A DNA stretch of 64,000 nt from Tolypothrix sp. FACHB-123 (GTDB lineage: Bacteria > Cyanobacteriota > Cyanobacteriia > Cyanobacteriales > Nostocaceae), in the NCBI RefSeq assembly GCF_014697075.1, contig NZ_JACJRE010000036.1:22179-86178 (forward strand), written 5' to 3'. A program made the translations under genes and the position numbers. How positions within the stretch are numbered: the stretch's first letter is position 1; every line of letters begins with the position of its first letter. Shown piece by piece: positions 1-7,486 of the stretch. The notes under the pieces are model-generated. The model was given only the letters and a program-made list of their open reading frames with translations. It was not told where the DNA came from and ran no database searches.

Positions 1-9
1 CAGGGACAT
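1..9 (-). CDS. 5' end of a second CHAT-type gene (partial, runs off the window)
   Basis: Only three codons (Met-Ser-Leu) lie inside the window. The call rests on the upstream DNA: the first ~126 bases are a near copy of the bases just upstream of the CHAT gene that starts at 5170, and the ATG falls at the matching position. It is therefore likely a paralogue of that gene reading leftwards out of the window. Nothing can be said about its product beyond that inference. Confidence 0.4.
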
Positions 10-126
10 GGCTACGAGCAGTAGATTCTACAATAACCTTCACCGTATTATCACTCAAATCCTGATGATTCTGTTTTAATAAAATGCAACAAAAAAATCG
101 CGATAATTAAATTGGTAAGGGAACTC
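1..126. repeat. Direct duplication of a CHAT-gene promoter region, copy A
   Basis: This stretch matches 5162-5287 almost base for base in the same orientation. Both copies start at the ATG of a minus-strand gene and extend upstream, so the duplication includes the translation start and promoter. It brackets the whole 5-kb unit of two DUF433 genes and the CHAT-TPR gene. Confidence 0.8.
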
Positions 127-226
127 CACAACATTCTAATTATTGATAATTGCGCTCAAAAAGTTAATCACAGGGGAAATGGGTGCTGGGGGAATATAGT
201 TTGAATATGATATGAAGCGATCGCAA

Positions 227-300
227 TCACCGTAAATATTTTTGCACCTGTGGGCGGCTCACAGTGGGAAAATCTTCTCAAAAATCATTGAGGCGATCGC
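227..300 (-). pseudogene. Decayed 3' fragment of a DUF433 gene
   Basis: Read on the minus strand, this piece gives LNDF-stop-EDFPTVSR, which matches the end of the intact DUF433 protein encoded at 589-834 (LDEFLEDFPTVSR). It has an internal stop codon and lacks the upstream part of the gene. The DNA match to 605-655 is clear (cggctcacagtgggaaaatc is identical in both). It is probably what remains of a tandem duplicate. Confidence 0.6.
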
Positions 301-392
301 ATTTTTCTTATCTTCATAGCCTTCCCTATCTAGGTAACCAAACAAAAATCATCCTGTGCAACAATAGCTGTAACTTTGTACAACTTATAATT

Positions 393-587
393 ATGGACTG
401 GCAACAGTACATTCATTCAGGCACAAAAATTTTGCTGGGTAAGCCGACTGTCAAAGGAACTCGTTTATCTGTAGAGTTCTTGTTGGGTTTGTTTGCGGCG
501 GGATGGACAGAACAACAAGTGCTAGAAAACTATCCCACTTTGACAAAAGAAGCATTAAGGGCGGTGTTCGCTTTTACAGCAGAGTGA
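393..587 (+). CDS. DUF433 family protein (putative antitoxin), 64 aa
   Basis: A small DUF433 protein, a family usually regarded as the DNA-binding or antitoxin partner of PIN-type toxins. The typical core is visible: GTKILLGKPTVKGTRLSVEF, then an LLGLFAAG segment and a YPTLTKEALRAVFAF end, about residues 7-60. An upstream in-frame codon would give 107 aa, but DUF433 proteins normally begin as MDWQ-like sequence, so the ATG at 393 was chosen. No toxin gene lies beside it; a convergent second DUF433 gene does. Cytoplasmic. Family assignment is good; the function is inferred from the family only. Confidence 0.8.
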   Translation: MDWQQYIHSGTKILLGKPTVKGTRLSVEFLLGLFAAGWTEQQVLENYPTLTKEALRAVFAFTAE

Positions 588-588
588 T

Positions 589-834
589 TTAAAAAAAAGT
601 TGTTGCCTGTACGCGGCTCACAGTGGGAAAATCTTCTAAAAATTCATCAAGGCGTTCGCGAAGCGTGTGCGAAGCACTCTCGCCTGCTTCAAGATAATCA
701 ATTAATGTTTGTATCGGTACACGAGTTCCATAAAATACGGGTATACCTGAAAGAATTTCCGGAGAAGTCTGTATTAGTTGAGATTCCATATCACACCTAG
801 CTGTTTGATATTCAAGGACTGCATTATCAGCCAT
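589..834 (-). CDS. DUF433 family protein with an in-frame repeat insertion, 81 aa
   Basis: A second DUF433 protein, convergent with the previous gene. Residues 24-46 (SPEILSGIPVFYGTRVPIQT) and the FLEDFPTVSR end are the family core. Between LEAGES and LDEFLEDF there are about nine extra residues (ASHTLRER-like), encoded by a GC-rich palindromic stretch at about 651-684 that resembles interspersed repeats elsewhere in the window. The reading frame survives the insertion. The loop position may tolerate it, but activity is unknown. The usual length for this family is about 70-75 aa. Confidence 0.75.
   Translation of the reverse strand: MADNAVLEYQTARCDMESQLIQTSPEILSGIPVFYGTRVPIQTLIDYLEAGESASHTLRERLDEFLEDFPTVSRVQATTFF
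651..684. repeat. Short palindromic repeat inserted inside a DUF433 gene
   Basis: The bases ggcgttcgcgaagcg...gcacactcgcc-like form a short GC-rich inverted repeat of the kind found between genes at 23.8, 33.0 and 34.9 kb. It adds about 27 nt in frame to the coding sequence. Confidence 0.55.
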
Positions 835-903
835 TAATTTAAGATTAACGCGATCGCACCGCCTCCTCGCCCTTGTCTACCTTGTCCCCCTTCCCTTGTC
901 CCC

Positions 904-3741
904 TCATTCCGCCACAACCTGACTGCGATCAAACAACCACCCATCGCCGACAATCTCCTCTAGGCGTTGATTGAGTCGGGGAAGGAAATAATCTGGATCG
1001 TTAAGCCGTTGCTGGACATACCAAGCATCAAACGCTTCCTGTGTCTCAATTCCTTGTCTACCTGCTGCCTCTGCTAGCATCTGCCAACTACGCTCTTGTT
1101 GTTCTTCTAACTCGGGATGACCTTCACCTCGGTCATTGCAAAAGAACATTGCCGTTGCACCTAGTATGGCTTCTAGTTCATCATCTTGAGGCACTCTATT
1201 ATATAAAGCACGGATTCGGTTAATAGTACTTGCTAAGGGAACTTGAATTCTCAGCGTTAGCCATATTGCTTGAGCTAGGTAAACTAAACCGTTGCTTTCA
1301 TCTGCTATGCCTAAATTCCCCAGAACTGTTACCAAATCACCATAAGCGCGTATTTGTGCAAGTGTGGAAGGAACTTCCTCCCAAAGTGCGATCGCTTTAG
1401 TGATGTCCCCTTGTTGGACGAATAATCCTGCCATGTTGTTGAGCGTAATGGCTTTACCTTTGACATCGCCAATCTGCTCAGATATTTCCAAAGATTGCTG
1501 CCACAGTGCGATCGCTCTTGGTATGTCCCCTTGTTGGGCGATTACCTGTGCCATGTTGTTGAGGATAGTGGCTTTACCTTGAACATTGCCAATCTGCTCA
1601 GATATTTCCAAAGATTGCTGCCAAAGTGCGATCGCTTTAGTAATTTCCCCTTGGTTGGCGAATACCTGTGCCATGTTGTTGAGAGTAGTGGCTTTAAGTT
1701 TAACATCGCCAATCTGCTCACATATTTCCAAGGATTGCTCGTAAAGTACGATTGCTTTAGTGATGTCCCCTTGGTGGGCGAATACTCCTGCCATGTTGTT
1801 GAGGGTAGTGGCTTTATCTTGGACATCGCCAGTCTGCTCAGATATTTCCAAAGATTGCTCCCACAGTGCGATCGCTTTAGGGATGTCCCCTTGGTCGGCG
1901 TATACTCCTGCCATGTTGTTAAAGGTAGTGGCTTTACCTTGGACATCGCCAGTCTGCTCAGATATTTCCAAAGATTGCTCCCACAGAGTGATCGCTTTAG
2001 GGATGTCCCCTTGTTGGGCGAATACCCCTGCCATGTTGTTGAGGGTAGTGGCTTTACCTTTGACATCGCCGATTTGCTCAGATATTTCCAAAGATTGCTC
2101 CCACAGAGCGATCGCTTTAGGGATGTCCCCTTGGTCGGCGTATACTCCTGCCATGTTGTTGAGGGTAGTAGCTTTACCTTGGACATCGCCAGTCTGCTCA
2201 GATATTTCCAAAGATTGCTCCCACAGAGTGATCGCTTTAGGGATGTCCCCTTGGTCAGCGAATACCTGTGCCATGTTGTTGAGGGTAGGGGCTTTACCTT
2301 GGACATCGCCAGTCTGCTCAGATATTTCCAAGGATTGCTCGTAAAGTGCGATCGCTTTAGGGATGTCCCCTTGGTCGGCGTATACCTGTGCCATGTTGTT
2401 GAGGGTAGTGGCTTTACCTTTGACATGGCCGATTTGCTCAGATATTTCCAAAGATTGCTGCCACAGTGCGATCGCTTTAGGGATGTCCCCTTGGTCGGCG
2501 TATACTCCTGCCATGTTGTTGAGGGTAATTGCTTTTTCTTGCAATTCTTTTTCCGGGCAAAGGTCTAAGGTTTGCTGATAATGGGTAACAGCTTCTTGCA
2601 CCAAACCTAAAACATTTTCCGCACGGGCAATGTTTCCCAAAATGCGGTAGTCTGAAAAAACTGCCAGCATTTGCTTACACAAATCCAAAGCTTCCACAAA
2701 CCGGGACTTATTCATCCAATTGTTTGCAATCCTAGCTCCAATGCTGGCAGTAATTTCCTGTTCTTTTGCCAGCAGTCCCAACCGGACAATTTCTAATGCT
2801 TCTACTTCCGTTTTTTGCTCATTCTCCTCCCACCAAGCTTGATAAATTTTCTTCACCGCTTGCTGTCGGGTTGCTTGCCATTCTTCTTCAGTCAATATAG
2901 GTTCTAACAACAGTTCTAAAATTCTCGCCACTCGGTAATTAACTGGCTGGTTGGGGTGAGTGGTGGCAGATTCAACTAAACTCAGGCTGACAAGCTTGGA
3001 TAACCTTTGAACCAGACCAGCATCAGATCCCCCCGCCTGCGGCGACCCCCTTAATAAGGGGGTGGAAGAAGTAATATTATTGCCCCCCTTTTCAAGTTCT
3101 CTTGTTGGCGGCGTTGGTGCTGCTGTCGGTTGGGTGGAAGAAGTAATATTATTGCCCCCCTTTTTAAGGGGGGTTGGGGGGATCTCCGATGTAGGGTCAA
3201 GCTTAAGAACTTGAATAATCTCCTCTGTCACCGGCAAATTAAACACACTCAACCGCGCCAGAAAATTTTGCTCCTCTGTTTCCAAAGCATCAAACAGGGT
3301 TCGTGCCAAAAGATGCTCGCGGAATTTTTGCTGAGTCGCCTCCAACCGATTCAGCAATTCATCCGCCGCCAATCCTGGCTGGTTTATCACCTCTAATAAC
3401 CACTTCAGCAACCGGGGATTTCCATCAGCAATCTTGAGAATCCGTTGTGTTCTTAACTGCTGCTTGACTTCCTTATCTAAAGCAAAGCAAATTTTATCAA
3501 TATCACTGCTGTTCATCCCTGCTAAAGATTCCAAGTGCAGGTGATGGGGTGGTAAAGTATCTGACTGCAAATAGCGACAGGTAACAATCAGCCGACTTTC
3601 TCCCCCATTCTCTGCCAATGCCGCACAAATCGCCTCTAATATCTTGTAAGCATCTGCCGTCATCCGCAGCGAACCATCTTTAATATTAACTGTGGGGATA
3701 TTTTGCTCAAAGTCATCCAGCACCAGCAGCAAACCGTTCAA
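904..3741 (-). CDS. STAND/NB-ARC-like ATPase C-terminal half with TPR array (split from the CHAT gene)
   Basis: This frame opens at Walker B (LLLVLDDFE, residues 4-12), continues with a sensor segment (SRLIVTCRYL) and a winged-helix-like region to about residue 330, then about ten 40-residue TPR units, and an alpha-helical end. It has no Walker A. That motif is at the end of the neighbouring frame (3713-5170), which overlaps it by 29 nt, and the only start here is a TTG inside the overlap. The two frames therefore appear to be one CHAT-ATPase-TPR gene broken by a frameshift with an internal deletion. Such proteins are thought to couple ligand sensing by the TPRs to ATPase-driven oligomerisation. 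As a separate protein this part is probably not functional. Confidence 0.75.
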   Translation of the reverse strand: MNGLLLVLDDFEQNIPTVNIKDGSLRMTADAYKILEAICAALAENGGESRLIVTCRYLQSDTLPPHHLHLESLAGMNSSDIDKICFALDKEVKQQLRTQRILKIADGNPRLLKWLLEVINQPGLAADELLNRLEATQQKFREHLLARTLFDALETEEQNFLARLSVFNLPVTEEIIQVLKLDPTSEIPPTPLKKGGNNITSSTQPTAAPTPPTRELEKGGNNITSSTPLLRGSPQAGGSDAGLVQRLSKLVSLSLVESATTHPNQPVNYRVARILELLLEPILTEEEWQATRQQAVKKIYQAWWEENEQKTEVEALEIVRLGLLAKEQEITASIGARIANNWMNKSRFVEALDLCKQMLAVFSDYRILGNIARAENVLGLVQEAVTHYQQTLDLCPEKELQEKAITLNNMAGVYADQGDIPKAIALWQQSLEISEQIGHVKGKATTLNNMAQVYADQGDIPKAIALYEQSLEISEQTGDVQGKAPTLNNMAQVFADQGDIPKAITLWEQSLEISEQTGDVQGKATTLNNMAGVYADQGDIPKAIALWEQSLEISEQIGDVKGKATTLNNMAGVFAQQGDIPKAITLWEQSLEISEQTGDVQGKATTFNNMAGVYADQGDIPKAIALWEQSLEISEQTGDVQDKATTLNNMAGVFAHQGDITKAIVLYEQSLEICEQIGDVKLKATTLNNMAQVFANQGEITKAIALWQQSLEISEQIGNVQGKATILNNMAQVIAQQGDIPRAIALWQQSLEISEQIGDVKGKAITLNNMAGLFVQQGDITKAIALWEEVPSTLAQIRAYGDLVTVLGNLGIADESNGLVYLAQAIWLTLRIQVPLASTINRIRALYNRVPQDDELEAILGATAMFFCNDRGEGHPELEEQQERSWQMLAEAAGRQGIETQEAFDAWYVQQRLNDPDYFLPRLNQRLEEIVGDGWLFDRSQVVAE
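1370..2545 (-). repeat. Ten 120-bp tandem repeats encoding 40-aa TPR units
   Basis: The units repeat every 120 bp with very few differences, each encoding a variant of ATTLNNMAGVYADQGDIPKA followed by IALWEQSLEISEQTGDVQGK. The near identity at DNA level, including silent sites, points to recent expansion or gene conversion. Because 120 is a multiple of three, long open frames also appear on the other strand; they are by-products. Confidence 0.9.
3028..3183. repeat. Duplicated low-complexity insert inside the STAND-TPR gene
   Basis: Two copies of a segment containing gaagtaatattattgccccc (about 3067 and 3140), with C-rich and G-rich arms that can pair (cccccttaataaggggg), sit inside the coding frame. 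They add a Pro/Thr/Gly-rich stretch of about 50 residues (PPTPLKKGG, NNITSST twice) between ATPase and TPR parts, a likely flexible linker. Confidence 0.65.
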
Positions 3742-5170
3742 ACTTACTAGAAAGCTTATTCAGCAAACCCCTTTCATCTAAAACACCAATCAACACCACC
3801 CGCGCAAAGTTGGGACGCTGCGACTCAACCCGCGTACATAACCGCGCCGCCAAGGTACTTTTCCCCAGTCCCCCCATCCCCGCAATAAATACGCCAATGT
3901 AATCGCTAGTTTCCCGCAAAGCTTTGAGACACCGTTGCAAAGCTCGTCTGCGTCCGACAAATTCAAACCGACTAGCAACTTTAACTAGATTATTCTCATC
4001 GAGAAATTCTTGCTCTGGGACTGTAAACCTCAGCTTTTCGCGCTTTGGTGTTCTCAGTGGTGTTACTAGTTCGGCAATCTCTCGCGTATCCCGATACACC
4101 CGCAATAAATGCCAGTCGGTGCATTCCTTGTCAATCATTTCTTGCTGCGCCGCCTTCACAGCTGCTTCCACCGTCGCCCCCGTCGCCAAAGCTTGATAAA
4201 GTGCCTGTGCCGCGACAACAGCCGTATTATCTAACACCGGACGCGCCCAGCCTAAAACTATACCCGCCCCTGCTTTCACCAAAGCCTGCGCCATTGAGGG
4301 TACAGTCCCCTTGTTAGGAACCTGTCCCGTATGACAGCCAGAAAGAAATGTTACACGAGGCCAGCGTCCGCGAAAGGCTCTAGCTAAATCGTTGACGGTG
4401 GTAAATTGCACATTCCCCACCTCATCCTCAGTAATCAAGCATGGTGTATTATCTGCTATCCTTGCGCCTTTTGGCAGTAAAAAGCCGTAGTCTTTTTGGG
4501 TATAAATTATCCCATGTCCCGTGAGGTGAAAGACATCAAAATAATCTTCGAGGTAAGATTTCACCAAATTCGCTAACTCAGCCACCGAGCCACTTTCCTC
4601 AACAATCAACGCCAAGGGCTGATCCTTAGTTGCTTGTAAAATATTCGCTTCTTCCCGCTCAAACCCCAAAGGCGGAATTTGCGGATGTTCTGGCGCAGTC
4701 GCCATAAACAGCAACCGCAAGGGGCGATTTTGTCCGCCGATTACCTGGGTTTGACGCTGCTGTACAGCACGCACAGGTAACACAGAAATATCCTGGCGTT
4801 GCAGTAAAAAACCGTTCCTATCATGTAACAATTCCCAAGGTAAATGCGCTAATCCCAACGCCACTCTTTCTGTCTCTGCGTTTAACCCTTGGGCTTCACT
4901 AGTTTGAATTAAATCTAAATAAATCGTCTGCTCATCCGCTTCATCCAGCGCCCTTCTCAGCCATCCTTCCTTCCCATCCAGCCATTGATAAAGTCGCCGT
5001 CCTAACTGGGTGAGATATGGTAAGCGGTCTGTTTGTCGAGTATAGTAATTTTGCTCAGACAAATCAATTAGTTCTGCTAACTCTACCTGATCCAAACGAC
5101 GGTAACCATAATCACAGCGCAGTTCAAAAGTTTGCTGTTGACTCAGGGCGAAGGTAAACTTTAGGGGCAT
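3713..5170 (-). CDS. CHAT-domain protease with truncated STAND ATPase domain
   Basis: The CHAT (caspase-HetF-associated) domain spans about residues 100-365, with the expected catalytic dyad: His219 in FHLTGHG and Cys279 in FLSGCHTG. A STAND-type ATPase starts at about residue 405 with Walker A GMGGLGKSTL (431-440). The frame stops at residue 485, about 45 residues after Walker A and before Walker B, which lies in the next frame (904-3741). From memory, related proteins have roughly 35 more residues here, so a deletion with frameshift is likely. The start ATG at 5168-5170 is supported by the duplicated upstream region. Family members cleave proteins and act in cell death or signalling; whether this split version works is doubtful. 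Confidence 0.8.
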   Translation of the reverse strand: MPLKFTFALSQQQTFELRCDYGYRRLDQVELAELIDLSEQNYYTRQTDRLPYLTQLGRRLYQWLDGKEGWLRRALDEADEQTIYLDLIQTSEAQGLNAETERVALGLAHLPWELLHDRNGFLLQRQDISVLPVRAVQQRQTQVIGGQNRPLRLLFMATAPEHPQIPPLGFEREEANILQATKDQPLALIVEESGSVAELANLVKSYLEDYFDVFHLTGHGIIYTQKDYGFLLPKGARIADNTPCLITEDEVGNVQFTTVNDLARAFRGRWPRVTFLSGCHTGQVPNKGTVPSMAQALVKAGAGIVLGWARPVLDNTAVVAAQALYQALATGATVEAAVKAAQQEMIDKECTDWHLLRVYRDTREIAELVTPLRTPKREKLRFTVPEQEFLDENNLVKVASRFEFVGRRRALQRCLKALRETSDYIGVFIAGMGGLGKSTLAARLCTRVESQRPNFARVVLIGVLDERGLLNKLSSKFERFAAGAG

Positions 5171-5287
5171 GGCTACGAGCGGTAGATTCTACAATAACCT
5201 TCACCGTATTATCACTCAAATCCCGATGATTTTGTTTTCATAAAATGCAACAGAAAAATCGCGATCGCTAAATCAGTAAGAGAACTT
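5162..5287. repeat. Direct duplication of a CHAT-gene promoter region, copy B
   Basis: Copy of bases 1-126. It carries the start codon of the CHAT gene and its upstream DNA, with only scattered single-base differences from copy A. Confidence 0.8.
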
Positions 5288-5347
5288 GTTAACAGTAAAT
5301 TGTCATTTCGCTATCCTAGAACAATAAATCATTAAAAGATCGCGCCG

Positions 5348-5935
5348 ATGCTTGCTTTACCCGATAGCATTTTAATGAATGCTGAAGAATATCTGGTTTG
5401 GGAACCCACCCAAGAACAACGCTATGAGTATTGGGATGGGGAAGTTGTAGCGATGAGTGGTGGTACGCGCAACCATAATCGGGTATGTCTCAATTTGTTT
5501 AAGCTTTTAGATGATACTTTAGGCGATCGCTCTTGTGAAGTGTATATTGTAGATGTAAAAGTGCAGCTTGAACCGGGACAAAAGTATTTTTATCCTGATG
5601 TTGTGGTGACTTGTGACGAACGAGATACCGATCCCCAATTGGTACAATTTCCCTGTTTAATTATCGAAGTGCTATCACCCTCAACAGAAGCAGCCGATAG
5701 GGGTAAAAAGTTTGCTAAATATCGCCAATCTCCCACCTTGCAAGAATATGTTTTAGTTCAAGTAACGCAACCAGGTGTGGAAGTGTTTCGGCGTAACGAA
5801 CAAGGTAAATGGGTGCTTTCGGAGTACAATTTGGATGAGAAATTGCTGCTGGAATCAGTGAATGTAGAAATAGCTATTTCTGATTTGTACCGCCAAGTGC
5901 AGTTTGAACCGGAACCCGCTGATGACTCTGTTTAA
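5348..5935 (+). CDS. Uma2 family (DUF820) putative endonuclease, 195 aa
   Basis: A typical cyanobacterial Uma2 protein with a PD-(D/E)XK nuclease fold. The family signature is present: an N-terminal EEYLVWEPTQEQRYEYWDGE segment (residues 12-31), Asp in YPDVVVT (about 97), Glu in LIIEVLSPST (about 119), and Lys/Tyr in KKFAKYRQ. Length is normal for the family. These proteins occur in many copies per cyanobacterial genome; this window has four. Their role is not established, with mobile-element and defence roles suggested. Divergent from the CHAT gene, with 177 bp between the starts. Confidence 0.85.
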   Translation: MLALPDSILMNAEEYLVWEPTQEQRYEYWDGEVVAMSGGTRNHNRVCLNLFKLLDDTLGDRSCEVYIVDVKVQLEPGQKYFYPDVVVTCDERDTDPQLVQFPCLIIEVLSPSTEAADRGKKFAKYRQSPTLQEYVLVQVTQPGVEVFRRNEQGKWVLSEYNLDEKLLLESVNVEIAISDLYRQVQFEPEPADDSV

Positions 5936-6028
5936 GTTTGGATACTCGTGAATAAGGCTTTTATCTTCATGTACCGGAAGTAAGAAGTTACTCGCTGGAA
6001 GATTTTGTAAAATAGTATATAGAGATAT

Positions 6029-6146
6029 ATAGCAATCCTATTTCAGTTGCGAAAAATATCGGTTTTGGCTGTTGACTGTTGACTGTTAACCGTTCACAGT
6101 CAACAACCCTGCTTGTAATATTTCACAAATCACTTAGGATTGCTAT
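6029..6146. mobile_element. MITE-like element with terminal inverted repeats, copy 1 (118 bp)
   Basis: It begins with atagcaatccta and ends with taggattgctat, and the inverted match extends inward imperfectly for about 30 bp. The middle holds TGTTGAC heptamers followed by their complement (gttaaccgttcacagtcaac), so the entire element can fold. A second copy lies at 42099-42230 with the same ends and a longer heptamer run. No coding capacity; a non-autonomous transposable element is the likely nature. Confidence 0.65.
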
Positions 6147-6300
6147 AGAGCGATCGCTTAAGTAAATAGCTCAGTAAAACACCAGAACGGATAAAAAACC
6201 TTCTTCCCAGTCAACTGTCAACCGTCAACAGTCAACAATCAACCCTAACGCGATCGCTACCTAATTAATATTTTAAATTTTGATCCAGGGAGATAGCAAC

Positions 6301-6696
6301 GTGACTCATTCATTATTAGTTAAATCAGGGCTACTACTGACTATCCTGACGCTAGATTTAGCGATGTATTCTCCTGTAAAAGCAGAAATCGCTCAGAAGA
6401 TACCGCAAAATCTACAACAGCTAGAACCCCAAAGCAAACAGTTGAGTAAACAATCATCTTCTTCAACTTCTCAACAACAATGGGAACAGTTTAGACAGCG
6501 CCAGGATGAGCAAATGCTAAGACAACAACAGCGTTTTGAGCAATTTAGATTACAAAATGAGCTACGACAACAACAACCCTTGGGACGATTTAGACAACAA
6601 CCGGTGGGACAATTTAGACAAAACCAATTACTAATACAACAGAGACAGCAAATGGATACTTTGAGGCTACAGCATAAACTGAAACCGCAGCCTTAA
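6301..6696 (+). CDS. Secreted Gln/Arg-rich hypothetical protein, 131 aa
   Basis: The GTG at 6301 has a good ribosome site (agggaga) 7 nt upstream. The first ~28 residues form a signal peptide (hydrophobic LLLTILTLDLAM, then a VKA-E cleavage site). The mature part is dominated by Gln and Arg, with repeats such as QLRQQQ, RFRQQ and QFRQ, and has no recognisable domain. It is probably an exported, low-complexity, positively charged protein of the periplasm. Function unknown. Heptamer repeats flank it upstream. Confidence 0.6.
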   Translation: MTHSLLVKSGLLLTILTLDLAMYSPVKAEIAQKIPQNLQQLEPQSKQLSKQSSSSTSQQQWEQFRQRQDEQMLRQQQRFEQFRLQNELRQQQPLGRFRQQPVGQFRQNQLLIQQRQQMDTLRLQHKLKPQP

Positions 6697-6808
6697 CGCT
6701 TGTTTCGCCATAATCAAGCAATAGATCAAGAAATGCGATCGCGTCTTTGTCAGCTTACCGATCATTTTTTGCAAAGGCGATCGCATTTAGTATTTACATT
6801 TCAGTACA

Positions 6809-7429
6809 TTAAGCCCATTGTCGCAGCTTTTTATGTACCTGCGCTAAGTACCACATATAATCATCAATTTTGTAATTATCAGCAGCTTTAACTATATATT
6901 TCTGCGCTAATTCTAGATTATTCTCAGCTTCGTAATATAATCCTAGATAAAGATGACTGTAAAAGTTACCTTTTATCCCTTCAGACTTGCCAATATTTAA
7001 AACCTCATCAACTGTACAATTCCCTGCATATAAATCATACACTCTGCGCATAATTCGTCTGGGGTCATTTCTCACAGTTAATAGCGAATTCTTTGCTAAT
7101 TCCACCCCCGAAAGGCGAGCTATACAAAGATATCGCCATACTGTTTCCTCTACATCTTGGGCGTTAACAGTCAAATCAATTTCAAATTGGGCTGCACCTT
7201 CAGCAAATTTTTCTGCATAATAATAAGATAGCCCCCGTTGCCATAGATAAGCTTTAAGTCGCTCATCTAATTTTTCTGCTGTATCAAAATCTTGAATAGA
7301 TTCATCAATTTTGGCTAATTGAAAGTAAACCATACCACGGCGAATGTAAGCATGAGGATTTTGTGGCTGATTGCGGATGGTTTCATGCCAACGCTGGAGT
7401 TGATTTTCTAAAGAATTAGTAAAAAACAT
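6809..7429 (-). CDS. TPR repeat protein, 206 aa
   Basis: Two clear TPR units are visible (NPHAYIRRGMVYFQLAKIDE, then SIQDFDTAEKLDERLKAYLW), with further helical repeats at the end (SHLYLGLYYEAENNLELAQK). An in-frame ATG further upstream (7480) lies in an interspersed palindromic repeat, so the ATG at 7429 (MFFTNSLE) was chosen. No signal peptide. Similar proteins occur in other cyanobacteria and in plastids, with no assigned function. The neighbour upstream (7487-8080) is on the same strand but separated by the repeat. Confidence 0.7.
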   Translation of the reverse strand: MFFTNSLENQLQRWHETIRNQPQNPHAYIRRGMVYFQLAKIDESIQDFDTAEKLDERLKAYLWQRGLSYYYAEKFAEGAAQFEIDLTVNAQDVEETVWRYLCIARLSGVELAKNSLLTVRNDPRRIMRRVYDLYAGNCTVDEVLNIGKSEGIKGNFYSHLYLGLYYEAENNLELAQKYIVKAADNYKIDDYMWYLAQVHKKLRQWA

Positions 7430-7450
7430 AATTTTGAGCTTTGGATTTTT

Positions 7451-7478
7451 CGTAGTCAGGACTTCAGTCCTCACTACC
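7451..7478. repeat. Interspersed palindrome (AGGACTTCAGTCCT type)
   Basis: The bases cgtagtcaggacttcagtcc followed by tcactac form an inverted repeat. A related copy is at 14685-14730. It sits at the 5' end of the TPR gene. Confidence 0.6.
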
Positions 7479-7486
7479 ATAGACTA

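Noticed and set aside
1495-2568. Long open frames on both strands across the TPR array
   Set aside because: They arise because the 120-bp repeat is a multiple of three; only the minus-strand frame matches TPR proteins.
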